A DNA stretch of 44,053 nt from Campylobacteraceae bacterium (GCA_031284315.1 JAITAB010000059.1:1-44053), one strand, 5' to 3'. Positions 17,595 to 27,080 are shown, numbered from the stretch's first letter. Made by a program: numbers and translations. Notes: generated by a model from the letters alone, not told the origin.

Positions 17595-18788
17595 TTAAAA
17601 ATTATGCTTCAAGAGCGCGTATTTTTCTATGATTGTTTTGCCGTAAATTATCTCTATATCTCCCAAGATTGATTGTTCAAGCGCAAACTCTCCGCCCTCT
17701 TCAACGCCGTAAAATTTCAGCCTCAAAGACAGCTTTTTATCGTCCGTGTAAACTTGAAAAATACCGCGCGCTTTAAGCTCTACGGCAAGCTCTTTGGCGA
17801 TATGGTATTTATATGCAAAATGACTGCTTCTTTTTTGAAAAAACGGGTAGAGGTATTGATTGCCAAATACAAGAACACTGTTAAACAAAAGCGAAAACAG
17901 CGCGAGCGCAGCGAAAAATTTGTGCAGTTTTCTATGCTGCGGCAGACGCACTCTGAAGCTATTCATAAATGTGCCGACTATCAAAGGCGTAGCGACAATC
18001 GTATATGAAGCGAACTCCTCTACGGCTATGCGCTGACGGAACGATAATAATAAAGAGACTATAAATGCGCCGAAAGAGAGCCACCACAAAAGCGTCTTGT
18101 TCTCTTTTACCAATATGCGGTACAGAGTATAGATAAAATACAAAAACAGCAGCGGAGAAAAGATAGCCGCGTAAACGCCGAACGTATCTACAAAATATCC
18201 GCGCGGTCTGCCGCCGATGCCAAAATCGTACATGTACATTCCCGCCGCAAAAAGCGTCAAAGTAAGTATCATCAAAACGATATTTTGCTTATTGACAGCG
18301 TAAAAAAAGAGTAAAAAATACAATACTATAAACCCTTTGCCAAGAAAGAGCGACGCTATCAGCAGGATATACATAGCTAAATTATTGTCTCTTTGACGAA
18401 GATACAAAAACAAAAGCGTAACGAGTATCATGAATGCCGCGCCGTTTGCCGCAAGCGATACGACTATGGAGCCGGGCAGCATGACATATAACAAAACGGT
18501 AATCAATCTATCCGTTTCGCGTTTCAATAACGGCTTGCTTACGGCATATAAAAGCAGAGTTGAGACGATATGTATGATGATAAACGGCGCTCTTAGCGCG
18601 TAATCATTCTGCCCGAAAACGGCGCATGAGAGCTTGATGAGATAATGCACGGCGCTGTCGGCGTTGAAAAATATATCGGCTTCGTAATAACTAATAGAAA
18701 GCGTTCCTGACACGAAAAGCAGTAAGCCGAAATCAACGGCAATAATCAAAAACAGTAATGATTTTTCTCTCATGCGCCCTCTGTTCAT
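17595..18788 (-). CDS. Multipass membrane protein, GT39-like (ArnT/PMT-type) glycosyltransferase
   Basis: 397 residues. An N-terminal membrane segment is followed by YYEADIFFNADSAVHYL, which resembles the acidic first periplasmic loop of GT-C glycosyltransferases, then FGQNDYALRAPFIIIHI, a typical GT39 block. About ten further membrane segments lead to a soluble C-terminal tail of about 90 residues. These enzymes move sugars from lipid-linked donors to acceptors on the outer face of the inner membrane. The substrate cannot be told. It is the last gene of the trpB-led run. Start codon uncertain (18788 or 18773). Confidence 0.7.
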   Translation of the reverse strand: MNRGRMREKSLLFLIIAVDFGLLLFVSGTLSISYYEADIFFNADSAVHYLIKLSCAVFGQNDYALRAPFIIIHIVSTLLLYAVSKPLLKRETDRLITVLLYVMLPGSIVVSLAANGAAFMILVTLLFLYLRQRDNNLAMYILLIASLFLGKGFIVLYFLLFFYAVNKQNIVLMILTLTLFAAGMYMYDFGIGGRPRGYFVDTFGVYAAIFSPLLFLYFIYTLYRILVKENKTLLWWLSFGAFIVSLLLSFRQRIAVEEFASYTIVATPLIVGTFMNSFRVRLPQHRKLHKFFAALALFSLLFNSVLVFGNQYLYPFFQKRSSHFAYKYHIAKELAVELKARGIFQVYTDDKKLSLRLKFYGVEEGGEFALEQSILGDIEIIYGKTIIEKYALLKHNF

Positions 18789-18809
18789 AAAAATAGATTT
18801 GTTATTATA

Positions 18810-19958
18810 CTAAATTTTAGCCTTTAGCGTATTTGCCAACAGTATTAAAAATCCCGCTCCGCATAACAGTATAAATCCCAAAAACAGCAAAAACGCATGC
18901 CATCCCAAATGCTGATAAAAAACGCCTGGCAAAAACGACCCCAGCGTTCCGCCCGCATAATAAAACGAAAGATAAAGTCCGTTTGTTATGCTTTTGTGTT
19001 TAAGCGATAGTTTATTGACAAATCCAGCCGCGATAGAGTGTATCGTAAACATGCCAAGGCAAAATATGAACATTGAAGCAAACATGACGGTAAACGAGTT
19101 TATATTAAAGAGTTGAAGCCCCGCGATGTAAATTAACATGCCGCATATCATGGCGCGGCTTTCACTTTTGAAAAAGGCAATGATTCTTGTGATGTTGAAC
19201 GCTATAATGGCTCCTATCACATATCCGGCGTACATGAGACCGACTTTGCTTTCCCCGACATTTGCATTCATATTTTTAAGCTCAAACGGCAAAAAGTTCA
19301 ATAATCCTTGAAATACGAAAAACACGCAAAAAATCGCGGCATAAATAAAAAAGTTATGTTTAAGTTTTAAAACGCTTATCACTTCTGTTTTATGGATTTT
19401 GACAAATCCTGCTTTTGCGTCTTTACCGACTTTTAAAAGCGCGAAAAATGATAAAATAAGTCCGACTCCAATGATGAAAAAAAACGGACGCCAGCCGAAA
19501 TATTCGGACGAAATGCCCGAAAGCAGCCTGCCCAAAAATCCGCCCATGATAGTTATGGCTACATAATTTCCAAGCGTTTTTTGGATATTTTCGGGCGCGG
19601 ACGAAGTTGAGATATAGCTAATTAAAGAGGTCAAAGCCGCAGGTATCAAAAAGCCTTGAATTGCTCTGATGGCGATAAGAATAATATAAGAGCTGCTAAA
19701 CGCAAAGCAAATCTCCAAAACTCCCAATATCAGCAAAGAGCCGCCAAGCATTTGTCTTGACGAGCGTTTTTCAAGTATATATCCGTAAAAAAGCGGCGCG
19801 ATGCCGAGCGGAAACATTATAACGGTTGTAAAAATGACCGCTTGAAAGCCGTTTAGCGCAAACTCTTCTTTAAAAAGCGGCTGAATCGGCTGCGCGGCAT
19901 AAAGCGTGCATAACACGAAAATCGCGCATATATATAAAATCGCATTTTGCTTTGCCAT
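18810..19958 (-). CDS. MFS transporter, YnfM-like
   Basis: About 382 residues and 12 membrane segments from ATG 19958, whose A is shared with the stop of the preceding gene (TAATG); an upstream in-frame start would overlap that gene by 34 nt. It has the MFS layout of two six-helix halves with a central cytoplasmic loop (KVGKDAKAGFVKIHKTE), and GFLIPAALTSLISYIS plus GGFLGRLLSGISSEYFGWRPFFFI, typical of the YnfM / arabinose-efflux-like group. The substrate is unknown. Possibly an exporter tied to the neighbouring purine genes, without direct support. Confidence 0.8.
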   Translation of the reverse strand: MAKQNAILYICAIFVLCTLYAAQPIQPLFKEEFALNGFQAVIFTTVIMFPLGIAPLFYGYILEKRSSRQMLGGSLLILGVLEICFAFSSSYIILIAIRAIQGFLIPAALTSLISYISTSSAPENIQKTLGNYVAITIMGGFLGRLLSGISSEYFGWRPFFFIIGVGLILSFFALLKVGKDAKAGFVKIHKTEVISVLKLKHNFFIYAAIFCVFFVFQGLLNFLPFELKNMNANVGESKVGLMYAGYVIGAIIAFNITRIIAFFKSESRAMICGMLIYIAGLQLFNINSFTVMFASMFIFCLGMFTIHSIAAGFVNKLSLKHKSITNGLYLSFYYAGGTLGSFLPGVFYQHLGWHAFLLFLGFILLCGAGFLILLANTLKAKI

Positions 19959-20395
19959 TAAATGGTAAAATCCCACAAAAATTCTATCCACTCGGTCGTT
20001 TTTTGCGCAAAAAAATCAGGGCGCACGATGGAACTCTCCTTATAGAGCAAAACCGCTATTTTTATATCTAAATTCGGATAGAGTTTTTTAAGCGTTCTTT
20101 TTATCTCCGCCAATGTTTCGCCGCTGTCGGCTATATCGTCAAGCAGTAAAACTTTTTTAGCATGCGAAAGATCAGGGATATTGAATATCTTTATATAATC
20201 CAATTTTTTAGAGCCTTCGTAATGTATGGAATTTAGCGCGTAAACCTCTCTTGTATCAAGTGCATGAGCCAAAAAATGCCCGAATGTCATTCCGCCTCTT
20301 GCTATGGCAAGATATGCGTCAAATTTGTGAGGTTTTACCTCATGCGCTATTTTTTTTATGTCTTCAAAAAACTCTTCAAAACCGTAATAGCGCAT
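19958..20395 (-). CDS. Purine-type phosphoribosyltransferase
   Basis: 145 residues of the type I phosphoribosyltransferase fold. The PRPP-binding loop reads VLLLDDIADSGETL, and AIARGGMTFGHFLAHAL forms the earlier phosphate loop. The family transfers ribose-5-phosphate from PRPP to a base. Length and sequence fit small xanthine/hypoxanthine-guanine enzymes (Gpt-like), and the next upstream gene is a purine permease, so purine salvage is the best guess. AAGGAA precedes the ATG. Confidence 0.82.
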   Translation of the reverse strand: MRYYGFEEFFEDIKKIAHEVKPHKFDAYLAIARGGMTFGHFLAHALDTREVYALNSIHYEGSKKLDYIKIFNIPDLSHAKKVLLLDDIADSGETLAEIKRTLKKLYPNLDIKIAVLLYKESSIVRPDFFAQKTTEWIEFLWDFTI

Positions 20396-20403
20396 AAAAT
20401 TCC

Positions 20404-21684
20404 TTAGCGAACGATAAATGCCATCAAGCTTATCGCAAAAAGGAGTATAACGCCCGCGTTTACATCTTTAAACTCTTTTGTCAAAAGTTTTGTAATCGTA
20501 TAAGATATAAATCCAAACGCCAAACCGTAAGTAATAGAGTAAGTCAAAGGCATCAAAATGACAATCAAAAATGTCGCAATAGCAACGCTTTTGTCTTTAA
20601 AATTGATATTTTTCAATTCGGCAAACATGAGAACGCCGACCATAACCAAAACGGGATATATGGCATTTGAAGGAATCGCCTTAAAAAGCGGTATCAAAAA
20701 AAGCGTCAAGACAAAAAACAATCCCGTAAATATAGCCGTAAGTCCGCTTCTGCCGCCTTCTTCAACGCCGCTCGCGCTCTCAACAAAACTTGTCGTAGTT
20801 GATACGCCGATAAGTCCGCTAAGCACGGAAGCCGCCGCATCCGCTTCCAAAGTTTTTTCAAGCTCTTTGCTTCCCTTTTTGAAAAGCCCCGCGCGAAATC
20901 CCACGCCTGCCAATGTGCCTAACGTATCAAAAAGGTCTGTGATAAAAAATGTGATTATTACGGGAAGAAGCGAAAATTTAAGCGCAGAGAGTATATCAAG
21001 TTCAAAAGCTATCGGCGAAATTGACGCAGGAAGCGAAAAAAACTCTTTTGGAAATGAAGCAATACCAAAAATCCACCCGACAACCGCCGTAGTTAAAATC
21101 GCCAATATAAAAGCGCCTTTAATATTTTTGATATAAAATGCGATAACTACTACAAGCCCCAAAACTCCAAGCAGTACGCTTGCATTGCCAAAATCCCCGA
21201 GCGTTACAAGCGTAGAGTCGCTTTTTGTGATAATGCCCATCTGCTGAAGTCCGATAAAAGCTATAAAAGCGCCTATACCAGCGCTTATCGCACGCCTTAA
21301 ATCTTCGTTGATAGAATTTATCATCCATGACCTGAATTTTGTAAACGATAAGATTAAAAATATCATTCCGGATATAAATACAATGCCAAGCGCGCTCTGC
21401 CATGGGATATGCATTTCGCCCACAAGCACAAACGCAAAGTAAGCGTTAAGCCCCATGCCGGTACTCATGGCAATGGGCGTATTTGACCAAAGCCCGTTTA
21501 TGATGCACGCTATGATAGTTATAAGCGCCGTTGCCGTAACTATCGCATCGTAAGGCATATTTGCCTCGCTCAAAATCGCGGCGTTTACGGGTATGATATA
21601 AAGCATCGTCAAAAATGTGGTAAAGCCCGCCCTTGCCTCTGTCGTTACGGTAACGCCCTTGCTTTTTAATTTGAAAAAGTCCAT
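20404..21684 (-). CDS. NCS2-family purine permease (AzgA/PbuG type)
   Basis: 426 residues with about 12-14 membrane segments. Family blocks visible include AGFTTFLTMLYIIPVNAAIL near the N-terminus, GMGLNAYFAFVLVG, ITDLFDTLGTLAGVG and SATSFVESASGVEEGG-like TTSFVESASGVEEGGRSGL. The AzgA branch imports adenine, guanine or hypoxanthine by proton symport. It lies 8 nt before the phosphoribosyltransferase, a common uptake-plus-salvage pair. Confidence 0.9.
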   Translation of the reverse strand: MDFFKLKSKGVTVTTEARAGFTTFLTMLYIIPVNAAILSEANMPYDAIVTATALITIIACIINGLWSNTPIAMSTGMGLNAYFAFVLVGEMHIPWQSALGIVFISGMIFLILSFTKFRSWMINSINEDLRRAISAGIGAFIAFIGLQQMGIITKSDSTLVTLGDFGNASVLLGVLGLVVVIAFYIKNIKGAFILAILTTAVVGWIFGIASFPKEFFSLPASISPIAFELDILSALKFSLLPVIITFFITDLFDTLGTLAGVGFRAGLFKKGSKELEKTLEADAAASVLSGLIGVSTTTSFVESASGVEEGGRSGLTAIFTGLFFVLTLFLIPLFKAIPSNAIYPVLVMVGVLMFAELKNINFKDKSVAIATFLIVILMPLTYSITYGLAFGFISYTITKLLTKEFKDVNAGVILLFAISLMAFIVR

Positions 21685-21693
21685 GTTCGCCTT

Positions 21694-22113
21694 CTAATTT
21701 AGCGGGATAACTTTAAATGGAACATTCATAGACTCAAACGACCAAAACGCCGCTTCGCCCTCTTCAAAGGAAAAGTGGGCAAGTATCGGATTGTTTTCAT
21801 TGCCATATAAATTTTTCAAGCTCGGTTCAATTTCAAGCGATATTTTGTTTGCTTCCACGCTTTGAAAAAGTTTGACTTTGCCGCTTATGCGTATCCATTT
21901 ATTATCGGCAAATGCGCAAATATCGGCGTAAGGATTTGCGTCAAGCTGTTTGTAAACCTCTTTTTGATTATTGGTGATAAAAGTAAGCCTGCCTTTCCAC
22001 TCCATGACAAAACTAAACGGACGCACATGAGGCTTGCCGTTTTCATCAACGCTTGCAACATAAAAAACGCCCGCCGTATTTAAAAACCTAATAACTTCGC
22101 CAATGTTTTGCAT
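21694..22113 (-). CDS. Pyridoxamine 5'-phosphate oxidase-like flavin-binding protein
   Basis: 139 residues with the split-barrel fold pattern: FYVASVDENGKPHVRPFSFVMEWKGRLTFITNNQKEVYKQLDANP and a later WIRISGKVKL strand. Proteins of this type bind FMN, F420 or heme and often act as small reductases. A true PdxH is longer and has a conserved C-terminus, absent here. AAGGAG lies upstream of the ATG. Specific reaction not determinable. Confidence 0.8.
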   Translation of the reverse strand: MQNIGEVIRFLNTAGVFYVASVDENGKPHVRPFSFVMEWKGRLTFITNNQKEVYKQLDANPYADICAFADNKWIRISGKVKLFQSVEANKISLEIEPSLKNLYGNENNPILAHFSFEEGEAAFWSFESMNVPFKVIPLN

Positions 22114-22123
22114 AATTTGCTCC

Positions 22124-22591
22124 TTATTTGTAATCGTATTTGCCGACCCGCTCTATTTTGCAGGCTTTTTTAAATGTATTTGTCTTTTTGTCATACTCAA
22201 AAATATATCTTTCATCTTCTGAAAAGTAACACATGTAAGGCGTATTGTCCATTAAAAACATTGTTACAAAATGCGCCTCATCTTCTTTCATGTCAATACC
22301 CGTTTGGAGATTTTGGATGGTAAAGTTACCGCCGCGCTCTATATATTCGCTCTCGTTTGCATTTATCGGAAGCTTTTCAGAAGCGAGAACATACCCGTTT
22401 TGTCCAAAAAATACCGATAAAAAGCGTTTCGTTTTATTATCGTTATCAGCATAAAAGACAAAATGGTCTATGTGGTTTAGAAAATCCCCTCTGTCCAAAA
22501 TTTTTTTGCAAGCCTGCGAAGTTTTGGCATTTTCAAAATCAGCCGCCGCAAACGATATAACGGCAAAAAAAAGTAAAAAAAGTTTTTTCAT
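22124..22591 (-). CDS. Hypothetical secreted protein
   Basis: 155 residues with a clear signal peptide (MKKLFLLFFAVISFAAA, cut near residue 17) and a periplasmic body with three cysteines (C28, one in MCYF and one near the C-terminus in KKACKIE). Family not recognised. It overlaps the preceding gene by ATGA, so it is made from the same message as the mqnE cluster. Confidence 0.65.
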   Translation of the reverse strand: MKKLFLLFFAVISFAAADFENAKTSQACKKILDRGDFLNHIDHFVFYADNDNKTKRFLSVFFGQNGYVLASEKLPINANESEYIERGGNFTIQNLQTGIDMKEDEAHFVTMFLMDNTPYMCYFSEDERYIFEYDKKTNTFKKACKIERVGKYDYK

Positions 22592-23085
22592 ACGGCTTTA
22601 TCTTCATATAGTAAATCAACAGTATATCTTTCCCCGCTCCATGCCAGCCCAAGCCCGATATTTGAAACTTCCATCGCCTCTTTGAAATCTTTAAGTATTT
22701 GGTTTTTCTGGGGCGCGAACTCTTTTGGAAATTCGACAGGGAAAAGTTTATTGACATTTCCTTGTTGGTATCGTTCCCCTATATATATATCAAGTATCTT
22801 CATGTAAGCGTAATTTTCTATTTCCCCTTTTTGTTCGGGAGCGCTCATTTGCTTGGTAAATACCGTAAAAAGCGCGCCTTTCCAGTAAAAATTCCACCAT
22901 GTAGTTCCGATTTGACCCTCTTCTTCGTCTTCTATGCGTTTATAGCAAAGTCTCAGCCAAATATCTCTCTCTTTGTCTATCGTCCAATCCATAACGGGGA
23001 TGCCGAGCCGCCATCTTGCATCTATGGCTTTTAAGTTGTACGCTTTGTACTGTTCTTTCAAAATTTCTTCATTAATAAACGACAC
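22588..23085 (-). CDS. Hypothetical cytoplasmic protein
   Basis: 165 residues, GTG start with AAGGAG seven bases upstream, inside the end of mqnE. It is acidic and rich in aromatic residues (GTTWWNFYWKGALF; IPVMDWTIDKERDIWLRLCY), with no signal peptide or membrane segment. I do not recognise the family. It overlaps mqnE by 14 nt and the secreted protein gene by 4 nt, so it is probably translated in step with both. Confidence 0.65.
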   Translation of the reverse strand: MSFINEEILKEQYKAYNLKAIDARWRLGIPVMDWTIDKERDIWLRLCYKRIEDEEEGQIGTTWWNFYWKGALFTVFTKQMSAPEQKGEIENYAYMKILDIYIGERYQQGNVNKLFPVEFPKEFAPQKNQILKDFKEAMEVSNIGLGLAWSGERYTVDLLYEDKAV

Positions 23086-24157
23086 AGCCGCTCTCCTTGT
23101 AAACCCTCAACTCGTTATAAAGACTGTCTCTCTCTACTGGAATAAACCCGCTCGTGGTAATAATATCCAAAAAATCCTTCAAGTTTTGCCCGAAAGCGCT
23201 TTTCGCGCCTCCTGCGCTCTGTATAGCCTCTTTTTCTATCGTTCCGTCCAAATCGTCCGCGCCGAACTCCTGCGCCACCATCGCCAAACTCAAAGTCGCG
23301 CTTGCCCAGTAAGCCTTTATGTGCGGGATATTGTCCAGCATCAGCCTGCTTATGGCGATAGTTTTCAAAATCTCTCCAGAGCCTAAAAATTTGTCTGTTT
23401 TCAGATAATTATTATCTCTTTGATAAACAAGCGGGATAAATGCGTTAAATCCGCCTGTTTTATCCTGCACCTTTCGCAATCTTAGCATGTGGTCTATCCT
23501 CTCTTTTTCCCCCTCCACATGTCCAAACAGCATCGTAGCGTTTGAAAGCCTGCCCTTTTTATGCCAAAGTTCGTGGATTTTCAGCCAGTTTTCGGAGTTT
23601 ACTTTTCCCTTACAAATGTAAGCTCTTATTTTTTCGTCAAAAATTTCAGCTCCGCCTCCGGGCATGGAATCAACGCCCGCTTCTATCATTTTGTCCAAAA
23701 CTTCATCATAACTCAAATGATGCAGAGTTGATAAAAAATGCACCTCGGCGGCGGTCAAAGCTTTGATATGAAGTTTCGGAAATTTTGCTTTTATCTCTTT
23801 AAAAATGTCAATATACCAATACAAATCATGCTCTTTATTGTGCGCAGAGACTATATGCGCCTCTTTTATACCGCGTTTACAGGCATCTTCGGCGATTTTA
23901 AGGACTTCGTCTTTTGTATATTTGTAAGGGTTTGAACTTTTTCTGTTTGCCGAAAATGCGCAAAATTTGCATATATCCTTGCAGATATTGGTAGGATTTA
24001 TGTGTCGGTTGATATTGAAATAGACCTTTTTGCCCCACATGGCTACTCTTTTTTGGTTGGCAAAATACCCCAGAGTAAAAAGATCAAGCCCGTAAAGCTC
24101 TAATCCGTCCTCGTAATCCAGTCTTACGCCGCTTTGAAGCTTTTTTAAAATATCCAT
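23072..24157 (-). CDS. mqnE: Aminofutalosine synthase MqnE (radical SAM)
   Basis: 361 residues from ATG 24157; a TTG at 24175 would add six and overlap trpB by 8 nt. The radical-SAM cluster is C59-x3-C63-x2-C66 in PTNICKDICKFCAF. Other MqnE blocks: NINRHINPTNIC, ALTAAEVHFLS, GVDSMPGGGAEIF and GADDLDGTI. It joins chorismate-derived 3-(1-carboxyvinyloxy)benzoate to the SAM adenosyl group in the futalosine route to menaquinone, the route used by Campylobacterota. MqnC is the close alternative, but the GGGAEIF context fits MqnE. Confidence 0.88.
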   Translation of the reverse strand: MDILKKLQSGVRLDYEDGLELYGLDLFTLGYFANQKRVAMWGKKVYFNINRHINPTNICKDICKFCAFSANRKSSNPYKYTKDEVLKIAEDACKRGIKEAHIVSAHNKEHDLYWYIDIFKEIKAKFPKLHIKALTAAEVHFLSTLHHLSYDEVLDKMIEAGVDSMPGGGAEIFDEKIRAYICKGKVNSENWLKIHELWHKKGRLSNATMLFGHVEGEKERIDHMLRLRKVQDKTGGFNAFIPLVYQRDNNYLKTDKFLGSGEILKTIAISRLMLDNIPHIKAYWASATLSLAMVAQEFGADDLDGTIEKEAIQSAGGAKSAFGQNLKDFLDIITTSGFIPVERDSLYNELRVYKESGCVVY

Positions 24158-24167
24158 ACCGCGCCGA

Positions 24168-25379
24168 TTATGCAAATTTTTCGGGCGGATAATTTTCGTA
24201 TATAAAGTCTATATCCTTATCTCCGCGTCCGCTCAAATTTACAAGTATGGATTCATAAGGCTTCTCTTTGGCAAGTTTCATAGCAAATGCCACCGCATGC
24301 GCGCTTTCAAGTGCAGGGATAATTCCTTCGAATCTGCAAAGTTTATAAAACGCTCTTATCGCTTCATCGTCCGTAGCTCCGCCAAGCCTCAATCTCCCGC
24401 GCGAATGCAAATGCGCATGTTCCGGCCCGACTGAGGGATAATCAAGCCCGCTTGCTACCGAATGTACTTTTGCAGGCGCGCCGTTTTCATCTAAAAGCAC
24501 CATAGAGTTAAATCCATGCAGTATTCCCTCAACGCCGTATTTTAGACTCGCCGCATGTTCGCCAAGTTTCGTGCCGCGTCCCAGCGGTTCAACTCCGTAA
24601 AGTTCGCAGGGTTCTTCTATAAATGCGCTGAAAATTCCCATGGCGTTGCTACCGCCGCCCACGCAGGCTACTAAATTATCCGGCAGGATTCCCGTCATTT
24701 GCACAAACTGTTCTTTGGCTTCAAATCCCACTACGCTTTGAAAATCCCTGACCATCATAGGAAACGGGTGAGGTCCTACTACCGAGCCTATGGCGTAAAA
24801 ACTGTTTTGCGTATCTGCCATGTATGTTTCAAATGCCGAATCCACAGCCTCTTTAAGCGTTTTTTGCCCTTTGCTCACAGGTATGACTTTTGCGCCTAAC
24901 ATTTTCATTCTTATGACATTGGGATGCTCTTTTTTGATATCAACTTCGCCCATGTGTATTTCGCACTCAAGTCCAAAATACGCCGCCGCTGTGGCAAGAG
25001 CTACGCCGTGCTGTCCCGCGCCGGTTTCGGCTATGAGTTTTTTCTTGCCCATGTAAGAAGCCAAAAGCGCCTCTCCCATGCAGTGGTTAAGCTTATGTGC
25101 GCCCGTGTGGTTCAAATCCTCTCTTTTTAGATAAATCCTCGCGCCACCCACGCTCTCGCTAAGTCTTTTTGCGTAATACACAGGCGTTGGTCTGCCTTGA
25201 AAATGCTTTCTTATATCTCGCAGCTTCATTATAAAATCATGAGAATTTGCGATTTTCAGATAAGCCTCTTCAATTTTTTTGCACTCACGCGCCAATTCGT
25301 CAGGGAGATAAGCGCCGCCAAATTTTCCAAAATACCCTTCGGTATCGGGAAATTGTCTAAGATAGGGTTTTACTTGCAT
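24168..25379 (-). CDS. trpB: Tryptophan synthase beta chain, TrpB
   Basis: A 403-residue PLP enzyme forming tryptophan from indole and serine. K96 in [18 protein letters not shown] is the Schiff-base lysine; [10 protein letters not shown]-type [15 protein letters not shown] and GGGSNAMG bind substrate and PLP phosphate; C-terminal NLSGRGDKD is typical. Length fits the classical TrpB1 group. No trpA or other trp gene is nearby; it leads a transcription unit with mqnE. AAGG lies upstream of the ATG. Confidence 0.92.
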   Translation of the reverse strand: MQVKPYLRQFPDTEGYFGKFGGAYLPDELARECKKIEEAYLKIANSHDFIMKLRDIRKHFQGRPTPVYYAKRLSESVGGARIYLKREDLNHTGAHKLNHCMGEALLASYMGKKKLIAETGAGQHGVALATAAAYFGLECEIHMGEVDIKKEHPNVIRMKMLGAKVIPVSKGQKTLKEAVDSAFETYMADTQNSFYAIGSVVGPHPFPMMVRDFQSVVGFEAKEQFVQMTGILPDNLVACVGGGSNAMGIFSAFIEEPCELYGVEPLGRGTKLGEHAASLKYGVEGILHGFNSMVLLDENGAPAKVHSVASGLDYPSVGPEHAHLHSRGRLRLGGATDDEAIRAFYKLCRFEGIIPALESAHAVAFAMKLAKEKPYESILVNLSGRGDKDIDFIYENYPPEKFA

Positions 25380-25408
25380 TTTTGTGCCTTGAATAAAAAA
25401 GTTGGAAA

Positions 25409-25414
25409 ATTATA
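25409..25414 (-). promoter_or_regulatory. Likely -10 box of the trpB-mqnE unit
   Basis: TATAAT on the minus strand, about 30 nt before the trpB ATG. No good -35 is visible at 16-18 nt, as is common in Campylobacterota. Confidence 0.5.
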
Positions 25415-25674
25415 CGACACAAGTTTTTAATCCGCCGTTAAACAAAGCGCAAAATCCAATTTTACTATCGCGGTAAAATCTATTAACAATATAGATTAGC
25501 AGATTTATTTAAAAAAACTGCTGCGGATAAAAAACAGATGCGAATAAAAAGGTTTTTACCGTTTAGTCATTGGAAGCGCTGTGCGGTAATTTAGAAAATT
25601 CTCCGTTGTTTCATGCGAGTGCAATCCCTTCCGTAATTTCCGCGACCGAACGACAAACGCATGTGTTTCCTTCC

Positions 25675-25867
25675 GTCATTCCCGCGTAGGCGGGAATCCA
25701 AACTAATGGCTTTAAAATATGAAAGCATGTAAAGAAAATAAAAGAAAGTTATAAAATGTCAATTCTTTTCATATTGTTTTTGTTTGTTTGTAAATACTCT
25801 TTTTGGATTCCCGCATTCCTCGCAAATATCGTTTTCTGCGAAAACTTTTTGCTCGCGCGGGAATGAC
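25675..25867. repeat. Mosaic repeat unit, core shared with 2016-2170
   Basis: The left short palindrome is 25675-25699. The 105-nt core 25700-25804 is shared with 2041-2145. The right end is the long 63-bp palindrome (25805-25867) containing CGTTTTCTGCGAAAAC. The surrounding gap 25380-26129 otherwise holds the trpB promoter, a degenerate GCAATCC fragment near 25620 and AT-rich DNA, with no other gene seen. Confidence 0.85.
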
Positions 25868-26129
25868 GAAATAAACGCATCATTTACATGAGAAGCGTTT
25901 TAAATTTTGTATAAATAAAATATTATTGCACGAGCATTTTTTACATTATGTAACACTTATTATAGATATAAATTTTTTCACTATTAAAATTTATATTATT
26001 CTATAAAATTTTATACAGGGTGGGGAGGCGCAATAACAAAAAATTATGAAAATAATTACAAAGCTGGTAATTGGCGGGCTATTTTCTAATTATAGACTTT
26101 ATCTTTTAGATTCATTAAAAAGGTTGAAA

Positions 26130-26903
26130 ATGAAAAAAATATTTAAATTGTTTGTATCTGTTGTATTGTTTGGTTTCTTGGTTGGCTGCGGCAGCGGTGG
26201 AAGCGGCGGAAACAGTGGCGGGGGGCGACTCTTAACAGCGATTCTCCATGCGAGATACCCGGTCTTGGCGATGCACCTGGCGATGTAGTGGGAGAAGAGT
26301 TTAGCTTTCCTGAAGGAGTAGGGATTGGCGATGGGGGAATTACAACTCCGAGGCATACCTCTTCTTCATATTATTTCCCCAAGACAGCGGACAGTGTTGA
26401 TGCGCCGAATTTTAACGCTATTAGCGTAACGGGCGGATATGATGCTGCAAGGGGAAGCGGCGGTAGCTATGTTTTGCTGCTATTTACTCTAACAAATAAC
26501 AACAATGTGGATAAAGAGGTTGTTTTTCCTGCTGGACTTGTAGCCATATCCACGACAGGAATCGCTCAAAACGGACTTTTGATAAAAAGACTTCCGTTAC
26601 GGTTCCTGCCAACGGAAGTATCAAAGTAGCGCTTGCGATGTATTGCGCAAATGCTTTCAAGTATTTATCAACCGGACACGCATACAATAATACTTTTATA
26701 GTGATCAGCTCTTCAACCCTTCAGGAGTTATTTGATCTTGCCGCAAACAAGAGGATAAATATTGAAGAGTACGCAGATAGTGATAAAAGCGTATATTGGA
26801 GTATAGTTAACGAACTTGACAATGCGGTGTGGAGCGTTCCGACTACCACGGCTTAACGAGCGGCGGCAGGGCGTATATATCAAGTCTGGAACAATCTCGC
26901 TAA
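26130..26903 (+). pseudogene. Lipoprotein gene broken by apparent single-base losses
   Basis: ATG 26130 (AAAAAGG upstream) opens a lipoprotein signal, MKKIFKLFVSVVLFGFLVGC, with lipobox LVGC and then a Gly/Ser linker. The frame is lost at a G6 run (26220-26225), and a coherent sequence continues in another frame (GEEFSFPEG, FNAISVTGGYDA, LLLFTLTNNNNVDKEVVFPAG). It shifts again at an A5 run (26584-26588) to TSVTVPANGSIKVALAMYCANA, and perhaps a third time near 26838-26840 to DYHGLTSGGRAYISS before TAA 26901. All shifts go the same way, as one missing base each. Restored length would be about 258 residues; function unknown. Decay, phase variation or sequencing error are all possible. Confidence 0.7.
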
Positions 26904-26935
26904 TATAAATATCGTTCTAAAAAAACTAAAAACAG

Positions 26936-26976
26936 GCAAACATGAGGGAATTAAACATTTCTCTGTTTGCTTTTTT
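26936..26976 (+). terminator. Intrinsic terminator after the lipoprotein gene
   Basis: GCAAACA-T-GAG pairs with CTC-TGTTTGC around a 14-nt loop and is followed directly by T6. It insulates glnD from the upstream gene. Confidence 0.8.
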
Positions 26977-27080
26977 ATTCTCATGTCTTTTTTGGTCTGC
27001 TGCAAATAAAACAGGCGGGAAAAAAACAAAAAACATTACAACTTTTGATACAATAACATATCTTATTTTTTGGCGCGCTC

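Noticed and set aside
20558-21136. 192-codon frame antisense to the purine permease
   Set aside because: Mirror of a conserved membrane protein; composition (Ser/Thr/Lys/Pro) is what antisense of membrane codons gives.
26046-26129. Earlier in-frame ATG for the lipoprotein
   Set aside because: It would bury the lipoprotein signal 28 residues inside the protein; ATG 26130 has AAAAAGG and gives a normal signal peptide.
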